A stretch of DNA of 64,000 nt from Nageia nagi (taxonomy: Eukaryota > Pinophyta). The stretch is from NCBI GenBank assembly GCA_050084985.1, contig JBITNC010000001.1, positions 149,854,001 through 149,918,000 of the forward strand, read 5' to 3'. Made by a program: the position numbers and the translations under genes. Below, one piece after another: positions 36,526-46,306 of this stretch; within the stretch, counting starts at the first letter, position 1; the number at the start of each line of letters is the position of its first letter. A model generated the notes under the pieces. The model made no database searches. It had not been told where the DNA came from and was given only the letters and a program-made list of their open reading frames with translations.

Positions 36526-37754
36526 TTTTTGTATTAACAACAATATGATATACAATAGGAATGGAAGAACAATGCAACATAATTGTTGCAACACCCTCTT
36601 TCCAATACACCATGCACACCAGTACCTCCTCATATGAGCTTCTTCTCACACAAAATATAATCACTCTATCGAGACTACAACATTGCTACAAGAAATCCTT
36701 TTTGAGCTCCACATCAAGCTCCCTATCACATGTAACCTCCAACCAAAGCTACAAATATATGATATTCAATATATCTACACTCTCACTATGCAACCTCTCA
36801 CACAAGCTTACAATGGAAGATTACAAAAGATAGACAAAACCATTTCAAGTTCCTTGCAATGCTCTCACAGCATCATGTCAAAGCATTCTCCCATGCTCAC
36901 CAAGTGCTCTCATGGTACTACCTTTTTTCCTCACAAATATATCATATTTAAGCATTTATAAATACATTAATATCAAATGTCTCCCACCCAAACATGGTTA
37001 GAAAATAATCATACTCTCTTGATCAATTAGGTAACTCCTCCCATGCATTTTCCTCAATTTGGGAATTACATAGGATTCCAAACTCAAGTCCAGTCTTCCT
37101 CCATCTTAGTGAACTAGTGAAGACTCTCCATCATTTATTAGGTTATCCAAATAGCTATCAAAGCTTTGACCTATTGGTCATTCCCCATAAACCATGGGCT
37201 ACCATCTTCCTTACAAGTTGTTTGCTCATATTATATGGATCTTCTTCAATTGCACTCCTTCAATACATGTTGGCATCAATGAATAGCCAAATTAGGCTCC
37301 ATAATAACCAACAATTTCCCACTTGGAGATTGATTTGCAATAGCCCACTATACTTCTGCTATTGCATCAACACAGTTGAGAATTTGACCTCCTCTAGATT
37401 GTCTCACCATGTTCTACACCATCAAATTTTTGGATTGATTTCAACCTCGCATCTTTTCCTTTGATCAATGAACAACATGACAATCTTAAATTAATAACAT
37501 TTATCCCACTACTTTTTCATTCTCCTTCTCTTACATAGTCAAGAATAATACATCAAAAATTCTACCTTTTTGATTACAAGATTCTATATGTAGAACCTAG
37601 GAAGGGATAGGAAAAAAGAGGTGTCCAATCTCATCTTGCAACAATATTATTTTTGAAGTTCAGAATACAAGCTTAAATCGATTGCTCACACCATTAATCC
37701 ATCTGTATTATAGCTTCCTAGCTCCCACTCAAACCAAAATCCACCCAACTTTAA

Positions 37755-37766
37755 GCTCTGATACCA
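37755..37766 (-). other. TRIM primer binding site
   Basis: Minus strand reads TGGTATCAGAGC, the exact iMet-type site, two bases from the TG of the right repeat at 37769. Confidence 0.8.
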
Positions 37767-37768
37767 AT

Positions 37769-37916
37769 TGTTGGGTTTCTACTATTAACAATAGACCTTA
37801 ACAATATTTTCATGAGAAATCATACACAATCAATAACAACAAAAGCAAATAAAACCATATGATGAGGTTCATCCAATGTGGGTTACATCCCCAAAGAAGC
37901 ACCAGCACCATATATT
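37769..37916 (-). repeat. TRIM right terminal repeat (cut)
   Basis: About 148 bp from TGTTGGGTTTCTACTATTAA to CACCATATATT, where a copia LTR starts. Confidence 0.65.
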
Positions 37917-38417
37917 TGTTGGAATGTATAATGCATTATTGTAAAGGTTTGTATTAATCCTCTTTGTAAATTCACTAATACTTAAGGGTATCATTTGATA
38001 CATTAAATATTTAAGTGAATATGATAATGTATCTTGTCCTACACTCCATGTCATGAGCATGCTCCTTGGGTAAAAGGATATGCATATCATGCTTTTGTAT
38101 ATTAGATAAAAGGGTGATCCAAAGAGGGATTTTGGCCTATAAATAGAAGGCTCCCTCTTTGTGATTACACACCAATTTGTAGAGTAAAGTTATGCTAGAG
38201 GATAGTGTTTAGGAGTTGGAATTAGGAGGATTGTAAGAGATTTGTATTTGTGATTGAAGAAAAGATCTAGTTAGTAGATGTATTCCTAGTTGGAGTAACC
38301 ACTTACATCTTGTGTTATCTTTGTGAGATTACTTTGTGAGTTTGTTAGATGTGTATTGTGAGCTTTCTTGTGATCTTGGGAGTTTAGAGTTGTTCATGTT
38401 ATAGTTCAATTCTCTCA
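37917..38417 (+). repeat. Copia LTR E
   Basis: 501 bp, TGTTGGAATG to TCTCA, TATAAATAG at 38138-38146. It looks closest to the Copia-2 LTR at 55491-55990 (reverse strand). Inserted in the right TRIM repeat. Confidence 0.85.
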
Positions 38418-38419
38418 TT

Positions 38420-38430
38420 TGGTATCAGAG
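38420..38430 (+). other. Primer binding site of LTR E
   Basis: TGGTATCAGAG, perfect over 11 bases, two bases after the LTR. It marks LTR E as a 5' LTR. Confidence 0.8.
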
Positions 38431-38896
38431 ATATTTTTTACTTTGAAATAATTTATTTTTGCACCTATTACAATAAAGATACTAGTGCAAAATTTAAGTA
38501 ATCTAATTTTTTAGTATCTATTGAATGTGTGGCATATTAAAATTTTTTAAGTAAATAAGAGAGAATTTTATTGTTGTTTCTTACTTAAAAAAATATCAAA
38601 ATGCATACCTCTTAAAATATTAAAATTTCTTGGATGCATGACTAGATTTTTTGATATCTCTCTAAAGCATTCATTTTTTATGCAATGTTAATAAACTTAT
38701 GCAAACTTGGAAATGATGCATAGTAATTAAATTCTATACATGCCTAGTACTTATTTGTTAAGTTAATGCATGCTTATGCTTAAATGATGCATATTTAATA
38801 CTTAAATATTTAAATTAATGAAACATGCTTAGAACTTAATTTTTGGTGATGAATGCTTAAGAACTTAAAATTTAAGTTAGATACTTAATTTTTTTA
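38431..38896 (+). other. Copia leader behind LTR E
   Basis: AT-rich leader with repeated ATGCTTA/GCATGC words like the Copia-2 leader at 61700-61950 (reverse strand). It joins an inverted pol fragment at about 38897. Confidence 0.55.
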
Positions 38897-40932
38897 ATTC
38901 AAAATTCACTCTTCCTTGAGGACAACTTCACCAACCTGATAGCATCCTTAAGCTTACATAACTGAGCTTTTCAAAGGGGCTTGGTGAACAAATTAGTGGA
39001 GTTCAAAGTGGATGGACAATACTCCAGCTGTATGATGCCATTAAGAACCTTCTCTCTGATAAAATGGTATGGATTTCCACATGTTTTGTTCTTTGATAGA
39101 ACATAGGATTCTAAGCCAAAGAAATAGCTAACTAATTATCTGAATAAATCAAATATGAGCCACCTTGCTCATACCTAATTTTTTTCAGAACATGCCTTAG
39201 CCAAATGGCTTACTAGGTTACAACAGACATGGCATGGTATTTAGCTTCTATGATGGAAAGAAAAATAGTAGGTTGCTTCTTAGAATCCCAAGAGATAGCA
39301 TCTGAACTAATGCTAAACACATATGTATAGGTTGATTTTTTATCATCTCTATCTCCCCCATAGTCAGAATCTAAGAATCTAAAGAGAACAAATAAGGAAA
39401 ATTTAGAATACTTGAGAATAAGATCCTTAGTCACTGCAACATACCTCAAGATTTGCTTAACAGCATTGAGGTACTCAACATATGGTTTCTACATGAATCA
39501 TACGATTAGATTCATTACAAAGGTAATATTTAGCCTAGATATAGTCAAATATAAAATATTACCAATTAATTGCCTATAAGCTATAGCATCAGCCAATTGA
39601 GAGTTGGAGCTTGGAGAAATAGTGATTCTAGGAGAGATTGGGATTGCAACATATCTACACTCCATTCCAAAATTATACAATATGTTTGATATATACTTAG
39701 ATTGACTAAGATAAATACAATACTTGTATTGATACAATTTCATTCTAAGATAGTAGTGTAAGAGACCAAGATCAATCATTTCAAACATTGTTTTAAGTTT
39801 GGATATGCACTTTTGAATGATTTTATCATTATTCTTAGTTATTAGAAGATCATCCACATAAAAGAGAATCAATACCATGTATTTTCCTTGATTGAGTACA
39901 TCTATATCAGAGTTTGAAAAACACTTGGAGAAACTAATGTCTACAAAGTACCCTAAAATCTTCATGTACTAGGCTCTAGGTGCTTGCTTAAGTCCATATA
40001 ATGACTTCTTTAGCTTACACATAAAGGAATATTTGCCTTATATAATAAACCCTTATAGTTGATTCATGAAGATTTCCACATCTAAGTCACCATTGAGAAA
40101 TGCACTCTTAATGTCAATTTGAAAAACTTTCCATCTTTGAGCTACAAAAGGAGCACAGATAATCTTAACAGTATGCATCTTTGCCATGGGAGTAAAGGTT
40201 TATAATCTAAATCGTATTTCTAAGCAAAACCTTTAGCTACTAACCTTACCTTATATTTCTCAGTATCTCCAACTAAATTGAACGTGACCTTATAGATCCA
40301 CTTATTATCAATCACATTCTTCTCATTGGGATAAGGAACCAAGTTCTAAGTTTTATTTTTCATAAGCACTTCATACTCCACTTTCATGGCCTCTATCTAG
40401 CACTCGTGCTTTGAAACTTCTTTGAAAGATGAGGGCTCATGCTTATTTTCAATCTTGGCAAAAAAGGATTTATTCAAGGTCATGCTCCTTGTTACCTTTT
40501 GTGTTGAAGAATTTTATTTTGGAGGTGACTTATCTACATCAATATCTAACCAACTAGGAGCAATTGAAGAGTCCTCTAGATCATCAACATGCTCATTAGA
40601 AGCAAATTCTTTAGAAAGTTCATTGAACTTTACATCCCTTGAAACAAACATGACTTTGTAGAATGGAGAGTAAATCTTGTAGCCTCTATGATGATTTTTA
40701 TATCCTACAAAGATGCATTTTTGAGCTCTTTTATACAACTTCTTACTTTTTTCAAAAATAATGTAGGAGAATTCTTCACAACCAAACACCCTATGGTGAT
40801 AAATGTTAGATTTTATTCTTGACCAAGCCTCAAAATAAGTTTTACTTTGAACAACTTTTGTGGGACACCTATTCAACGTGTAAATAGTAGTGTTCAGAGA
40901 TTCACCTCATAAGAAACTAGGAAGATTAACAG
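38897..40932 (-). pseudogene. Inverted copia pol fragment: RNase H, reverse transcriptase, integrase end
   Basis: Minus strand, opposite to LTR E. Starts at the post-RNase H purine stretch shared with Copia-2 (GAGTGAATTTTGAATT). RNase H (38910-39449: DSDYGGDRDDKKSTYTYVF), reverse transcriptase (39498-40340: ILFYVDDLLIT keeps YVDD, YLRMKLYQY), linker (40420-40660), integrase C-terminal part (40514-40920: HRVFGCEEFSYI, KCIFVGYKNHHRG, LPSFL). Several stops and frameshifts. Missing: integrase core, protease, gag. Confidence 0.8.
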
Positions 40933-41098
40933 TTTTCAAAATATGATAAGCATCATTATGCACCCTAACATGGCTTCTTGATTTAGGTGTGAGAGTATTC
41001 GTATGTATCAAAATTCTATCATTGAGCTCATTCATCCTTTTAGAGATAGTGGAAGGGGTATAATCCTCTTGTCTTATATTGGATTGGAAAAGATGTCC
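40933..41098 (-). other. Open reading stretch joined to integrase, unidentified
   Basis: 55 codons on the minus strand without a stop, running in frame into the integrase LPSF at 40920. It reads protein-like (for example YTPSTISKRMNELNDR and LTPKSRSHVRVHNDAYH) and is unlike any copia integrase at this position, where the others have KCMLGN. It runs into the assembly gap. It may be host coding sequence joined to the element. Confidence 0.4.
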
Positions 41099-41198
41099 NN
41101 NNNNNNNNNNNNNNNNNNNNNNNNNNNNNNNNNNNNNNNNNNNNNNNNNNNNNNNNNNNNNNNNNNNNNNNNNNNNNNNNNNNNNNNNNNNNNNNNNN
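41099..41198. other. Assembly gap (100 N)
   Basis: Exactly 100 N, probably a placeholder. By comparison with the right LTR, about 266 bp of the left LTR must be missing here, so the true gap is larger than drawn. Confidence 0.95.
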
Positions 41199-41786
41199 AA
41201 AGAGGACCGCGGGTAGTCCGTTTCAGTGATATAAGAGCGCCGACGGTGTTCTTCCGTTCACAAAGGAGCGCCGGTGGCCTTATCTTGATAGCTTTGACCT
41301 CTCAGTTAGGTCCAGTTCTTCAGTATAGATATCTCAGATAGCAGTATAATATCAGAATTGATCGCAGATGTCAGGAGAGCTCACGCAAGGAAGCACACAA
41401 ACCACAGCCTTGTAGGCGGTACCAAGAGATACCTTAGGGGGTAGCCACTTACAAGACCATACGCGGGATCATGTGTATCCTTGTTGTTGTGGACTTACTA
41501 TTAGATCCCTTATTTATATAGATATAGGTAATACCGCCCATAGGTCGGCGTGCATCCACATAAATAAGGTTAATTCACAAGATTTAAGATAAACATACCA
41601 ATAAACAAGATAATTCATGCAATACTCAAGATAAACCATGCAATATTCAAGATAACCCATGCTATATTCATATTCAAGCCAAACATTGATATTATCACTT
41701 TAATTCATTCAATACATATAGTTAAACCAAGCATATTTCATTAATTCATTGATTTAAAAGCATAAAATCATTTTTATGTGTTAACA
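41199..41786 (-). repeat. 3' LTR of the gypsy element (partial)
   Basis: 588 bp visible, ending TGTTAACA. Identical to 48749-49336 except six transitions, the last near 41383. The first 266 bp fall in the gap. The open frame crossing the gap at 41003-41341 is not real. Confidence 0.9.
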
Positions 41787-41801
41787 GATGCCCCACTTTG
41801 G
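41787..41801 (-). other. Polypurine tract of the gypsy element
   Basis: Minus strand reads CCAAAGTGGGGCATC directly before TGTTAACA, the usual position and make-up of a gypsy polypurine tract. Confidence 0.7.
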
Positions 41802-42132
41802 ATGTGAAATCGAAAGAAACATGAGGTGACCTGAGATTTTGCATTCAAAGTAAAAACACAACATCATAGCAAGCAATTTCGATAAGCAATGATAAACACT
41901 AACCATTTAAATAACATTATGATAAGCTTATAGGTTGAGAAGACTCCCTTTTGATATTACCTTGGGCATGCCTTGCCCCTTGCGTTTTGCTGTAGAAGGT
42001 GATGGCATGATATGTCTGATAATCTGATAATCTTGCTGCAATGCTGATGACCCAAGACAACATGCTTGACAACACACATAACAATAACGGGATAGATGAC
42101 TTAACCACACATGCCGGCCGGACGACAACTTG

Positions 42133-42290
42133 ACAAGACCAACTCACAAGACAAGACATGATAACACACATGACCAACTCACAAGACAAGACATGATAAC
42201 ACACATGACCAACTCACCAGACAAGACATGATAACACACATGACCAACTCACAAGACAAGACATGATAACACACATGACCAACACAAGAT
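42133..42290. repeat. 35-bp tandem repeat
   Basis: Unit starting GACAAGACATGATAACACAC occurs at 42150, 42185, 42220 and 42255, nearly identical, with partial copies at the sides. Frames at 41917-42204 and 41928-42128 are read through it and are not genes. Confidence 0.9.
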
Positions 42291-42304
42291 AACCATAATC
42301 ATAC

Positions 42305-42504
42305 ACAAGGGAGAGCTAAGTTCCGCACACTCGGCCTTCGCACCAAGAGGTGTACCGTAGTTGCACAAGAACCGAACTCCGCAAAATAATGATAAGCTGA
42401 TAATGGGAGAGCTAAGTATCCACACAACTGAGCCCTCACATCAAGAGGTGTACTCCAGTTGCCGAAGAATCGAACTCCGCAAAACAAGTGATAAGCTGAT
42501 AATG
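42305..42504. repeat. Two copies of a roughly 95-bp unit
   Basis: GGGAGAGCTAAGT ... AGAGGTGTAC ... GAACTCCGCAAAA ... TGATAAGCTGATAAT is found at about 42309-42402 and 42403-42503. Its start GGGAGAGCT resembles the start of the next repeat. Confidence 0.75.
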
Positions 42505-43165
42505 GGAGCTTGAATTCACTCATAGCCACATGATAAGCACATGATAAACTGACTATGGGAGCTGGACTCCACTCATAAGCATGATAATCTAACCATGGGA
42601 GCTGGCACTCCACTCAAAAGCATGATAATCTGATCACGGGAGCTAGACTCCACTCAAAAGCATGACAATCTAACCATGGGAGCTGGACTCCACTCAAAAG
42701 CATGATGATCTAACCACGGGAGCTGGCACTCCACTCATAAGCATGACAATCTAACCATGGGAGCTGGCACTCCACTCATAAGCATGATAATCTGACCACG
42801 GGAGCTGGAACTCCACTCATAAGCATGATAATCTGATCACGGGAGCTGGCACTCCACTCATAAGCATGATAATCTGACCACGGGAGCTGGACTCCACTCA
42901 AAAGCATGACAATCTAACCGCGGGAGCTGGCACTCCACTCATAAGCATGATAATCTGACCATGGGAGCTGGAACTCCACTCATAAGCATGATAATCTGAT
43001 CACGGGAGCTGGACTCCACTCAAAAGCATGAAAATCTAACCATGGGAGTTGGACTCCACTCAAAAGCATGACAATCTAACCATGGGAGCTGGACTCCACT
43101 CGTGAACATATGATAATCTAATTACGGGAGCTGGACTCCACTCACAAGCATGCTAGTCTGATCAC
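42505..43165. repeat. 39-41-bp minisatellite, 16 copies
   Basis: Unit GGGAGCTGGACTCCACTCA followed by AAAGCATGATAATCTAACCAC or variants. The GGGAGCT start is seen 16 times from 42507 to 43127. Variants travel together: GGCACTCC and GGAACTCC mostly with ATAAGC, GGACTCC mostly with AAAAGC, which points to local amplification of units. It lies upstream of the PMD gene and in the 3' untranslated side of the gypsy element. Confidence 0.9.
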
Positions 43166-43276
43166 TCAAGTCTGCAAACACAAAAACTCAAAGCAATATT
43201 CTCCTGGATATATCACTCGTAAAACATCTATGATGCACTCATGATACTCAAAAAAAAGCTAATTTTCCTGGATAAA

Positions 43277-43344
43277 GGAATGCGGGCGGTCCTTTCTTGC
43301 TGACCTAGAATGCTGGTGGCCTTCTCTAGGACTATGGGCGGTCC
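43277..43344. repeat. GC palindrome set 1, upstream of the PMD gene
   Basis: Three diverged copies of the motif GGACCGCSGGCGGTCC: 43277-43292, 43307-43321, 43329-43344. Their right halves (GGGCGGTCC) are best kept. Confidence 0.7.
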
Positions 43345-43486
43345 TTTTCTTGAGGACTCATCAAAAATCATGAAAATCAGGTCTCTGCGAATCACTCCTG
43401 GATTCCAGATTGATGCTTAATTGCTTGTCCACACATGCCAAATGCTTAAATTAAAATTCATCTTGAAGTGTGTGCCCTAACCTTTC

Positions 43487-43495
43487 TATAAAAGG
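43487..43495 (+). promoter_or_regulatory. TATA box of the PMD gene
   Basis: TATAAAAGG, 146 bp before the PMD start codon, on the strand opposite to the element's own transcript. Confidence 0.6.
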
Positions 43496-43640
43496 GTCCC
43501 CACCCTTCCTCATTTGTTCACCCTGTCCTTTTCATAACTGAGAGCATCCTAGAGCTTGAGAGACTGATTCAGAGAGGTTTAGCTGGTGATTTTGTCACTA
43601 TCACTTGGGTATTCTCCCTGTATTCACTGTGCTGCACGCT

Positions 43641-45908
43641 ATGGCCCTACCTATCACACGTCGGGATGGACACAGAGCTGCATTGGTAGCTGATTCCCCT
43701 ACTGGTCATCAGGTACATTATATTTCCTACCTTTTCCTTGCTATGCTTTTGTTTTTCTTCCAATTTTTAGCTACTTATACACTGGTTTCCTAAACTGCCC
43801 CTAGGGTTTTCCTGTTGCAAACCCTAGCCCTACGTTTTTCCTTTTCACTCTGTTTTTCCAAATTTCTGGTACCATGGCTGCACTAAGCTCATCCGTACGA
43901 ACCTGTACCAAGAATTTTATCACCTTTATTCACGAAAATAGGACCGCTGGCGGTCCTTTCTACCCTAGTTTGGACCGTGGGTGGTCCTTCTCACCTGATC
44001 TAGACCGTGGGGCGTCCTTCTCACCAGTACTATTTTTTGTTATTACGTGTTTTATACCTCGACACTAACTTGTCTTTTGTCATTCTCTTCTTGCAGGACC
44101 GTGCATACCTCATGCGACCATCTGGCAAGAGTGCTACCTTCACCACTGCCCAATAGTGGCCCCAAACTGACGTAGCCCGAAGTATTCTAGAGGATATTTC
44201 ATTCAGCCACCTTGCATTTGCTGAATATGTGTTTCATGACCGCAACATGCTTACAGCTTTGATGGAGAGGTGGGATCCAAATTCCAACACCTTTCATCTT
44301 CCCACTGGTGAGATTACAGTAACCTTAGAGGATATCTACAGGATCACTAGGCTTCCTATCAGGGGGAAACTAGTGAACATGATTCCTGTTCTGAGCTTGG
44401 AACAGGCAGAGGCATGGGCTACATGGCTGACAGGATCAGACGAGGTGAATCACAGGAAGAGGGGTGTGTCACTAGTGAGACATGTGCCATAGGATCCTCC
44501 AGCACGGGGTGACCTGCGGATGAGGCTCCTCATTGCCTGCCTTCTAGATGCTATTGTCTATCCAGACAAGAGTAGTGAGACCTTCCCAGTGGGTATGATT
44601 CCTATTATTCAGGACATGGTTATTCACAGACAGTGATATGCATGGTGCCCCGCAATACTGGCACAACTTTATCATGATCTCCACGGCTTCGCGGAGGTGG
44701 AGAGAAAGGGGAGATAGGTGGCTCACTCTATGATCCTACAGGTGTGGGCATATGAGCACATCACTATTTCTAGACCGACTATACTGCCCCTAGACCAGCC
44801 GGATGATGCCCCCACCTGGCAACGGTGGGCGACGACCGAGGTACCAGACTTCCCTAACATAGACCTAGAGGGATGGCGTGTGCGACTTGACTTACTACAG
44901 GAGGTGCAGATCTACTGGCATCCTTATCGGGGAGGTGTACCAGAGTGGGAGGAAGACCTAGAGGAGATGACATGGGTGAGACACCCTACCTATCTACAGG
45001 CACAGAGGGCACTAGTGGAGCCATACAGGCCAGAGCGGGTACTCCGCCAATTCGGCCTCCAGCAGGGTATACCGAATGACTGCAGGATAGTAGTGCGCTA
45101 CTACCGTAGCAGGCACCTCCCAGAGGATTATGAGCCAGTACCAGACTGGGACCCAGATTGGGAGTCCCCCAGCGAGGACTCTGACTATGATGTGGATGAA
45201 GACATATATGGCCCCGATCATACCGAGGACTATCTAGACTGGTGGAGGACACGCTGCCCTCACCACATAGGCATTCACGATACTGACGTGGGAGACGATG
45301 CATGGGAGGATGAGGACCCGAGAGACACAGAGACAGGGTGGGACACTCCCTTCACCATGGGAGGATGGGGAGGGGAGAGTAGCTCTTCATACGCTCGTGA
45401 CACATCTCTAGATGCAGGGCATGACGATAATGAGGAGACTGATCCGGACCAGGATGAATATGAACCAAAATACAAGACAGAATCGGACTGGGAGGATGAA
45501 GCCTACGATGAAGATGATGATGGTAAACTACTTTCTCTTTTACTTTGCTTTGACTTTCAGTTTTTCACAATACGCAAGGAACTAATCATGATATATTAAT
45601 GTTATGTCACAGATCCTGAGGTTGAGATTGCTAGGCTACGTAGCCAAATCGATCAAAAGGACGAGGAGATCAGAGAGCTACAGGGCCGTCTACGGTTTGG
45701 AGGAGGAGACTATGCCAGTATCTATCAAGACTTACAGGCGGCTAACAAAGAAATCAAGGTCCTCTATGAGCAGCTTCGCCAGGCCGAGAGACAGATCGGT
45801 GAGGAGAAGGCCCGCGCAGAGAAATACAAGGCACGATGCGGGGGTGGCACTTCTAGCAGGGCTACTAGCTCTAGTGTAGGGGGTGGGGGGTCTAGCAGGA
45901 GGCTCTAA
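43641..45908 (+). pseudogene. Plant mobile domain (PMD) gene, broken
   Basis: Three exons: 43641-43712 (MALPITRRDGH start), 44097-45522, 45613-45908, joined at GT-AG borders (TGCAG at 44096, CACAG at 45612) in matching phase, about 597 codons. The PMD core lies in exon 2: LAFAEYVFHDRN, ALMERWDPNSNTFHLP, GEITVTLEDIYRITRLPI, then LYHDLHGF and ILQVWAYEHI near 44670-44763. Behind it come an acidic region (45170-45520) and, in exon 3, a coiled coil (EIARLRSQIDQKDEEIRELQ) with a Gly/Ser tail. PMD proteins are known as host factors (MAIN/MAIL) and as passengers of transposons. Four in-frame stops break it: 44154 (TAG), 44490 (TAG), 44634 (TGA), 44715 (TAG); all could come from Trp, Gln or Arg codons by one transition. 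No frameshift was seen. Lies antisense to gag. Confidence 0.8.
43941..44017. repeat. GC palindrome set 2, in PMD intron 1
   Basis: GGACCGCTGGCGGTCC at 43941-43956, then 43972-43987 and 44002-44017, spaced 31 and 30 bp. The first copy is an almost perfect inverted repeat. Confidence 0.8.
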
Positions 45909-46268
45909 ATCATTTCTATGTAATCTCATCCAGTTTGCATTGTAAACAAAAACATTTTGAGCATGATATATATAAAACACATATTTTGGTACCTGATTTG
46001 TTCTTTGCTCATGTACTTGTGATACGTGAATTTTGATGTTCCGTGATCTTTGCGAATGAATGCCAACGATACGATCTGAAATCCTGACCTTTCATGTTGC
46101 AAACGTGCGTGGAATATTTTGCTTTTCTCTGTTTATCTACCAAAAGAGGACCGCCGGCGGCCCTATTGTCACGAAATACAACGTCAGCGCTCCTGTTATA
46201 ACGTCATAAATCTTCCCAATCTCCATGACGTCCGTTAATGACCTGGCCCAACTGCGTGTTCCTCTCTC

Positions 46269-46299
<31 letters not shown>

Positions 46300-46306
46300 T
46301 TTCAAT
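45909..46306. other. Spacer between the PMD and gag 3' ends
   Basis: No coding. Holds GC palindrome copy at 46148-46163 with a weak partner at 46179-46195, several ACGTCA/TGACG words (46180-46235), and a T-run plus TA repeat (46270-46302). Here pol is missing: gag's stop and the PMD stop are only 400 bp apart. Confidence 0.7.
46148..46195. repeat. GC palindrome set 3
   Basis: GGACCGCCGGCGGCCC at 46148-46163; a weak second copy starts 31 bp further on. Confidence 0.7.

Larger units (their letters stand above)
36361..37916 (-). mobile_element. TRIM-like small LTR element
   Basis: Short direct repeats (36361-36525 and 37769-37916) flank a 1.2-kb non-coding middle. Just inside the right repeat is a perfect iMet-type primer site on the minus strand (37755-37766), so the element points left. 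About 1.55 kb in all, the size of a terminal-repeat retrotransposon in miniature. The right repeat is cut by the copia LTR at 37917. Frames at 36561-36961 and 37117-37464 match nothing and probably are chance frames. Confidence 0.7.

Noticed and set aside
36561-37464. Short open frames inside the TRIM-like element
   Set aside because: No homology, AT-rich, and several overlap in different frames; they fit chance.
41003-41341. Open frame across the assembly gap
   Set aside because: It exists only because N codons are read as X.
42133-43165. CRISPR-like regular repeats
   Set aside because: Units follow head to tail without unique spacers, in a plant retrotransposon; it is a minisatellite.
44986-45475. 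Minus-strand frames opposite PMD exon 2
   Set aside because: Shadows of the acidic, GC-richer PMD exon; no homology, and the plus strand explains the region.
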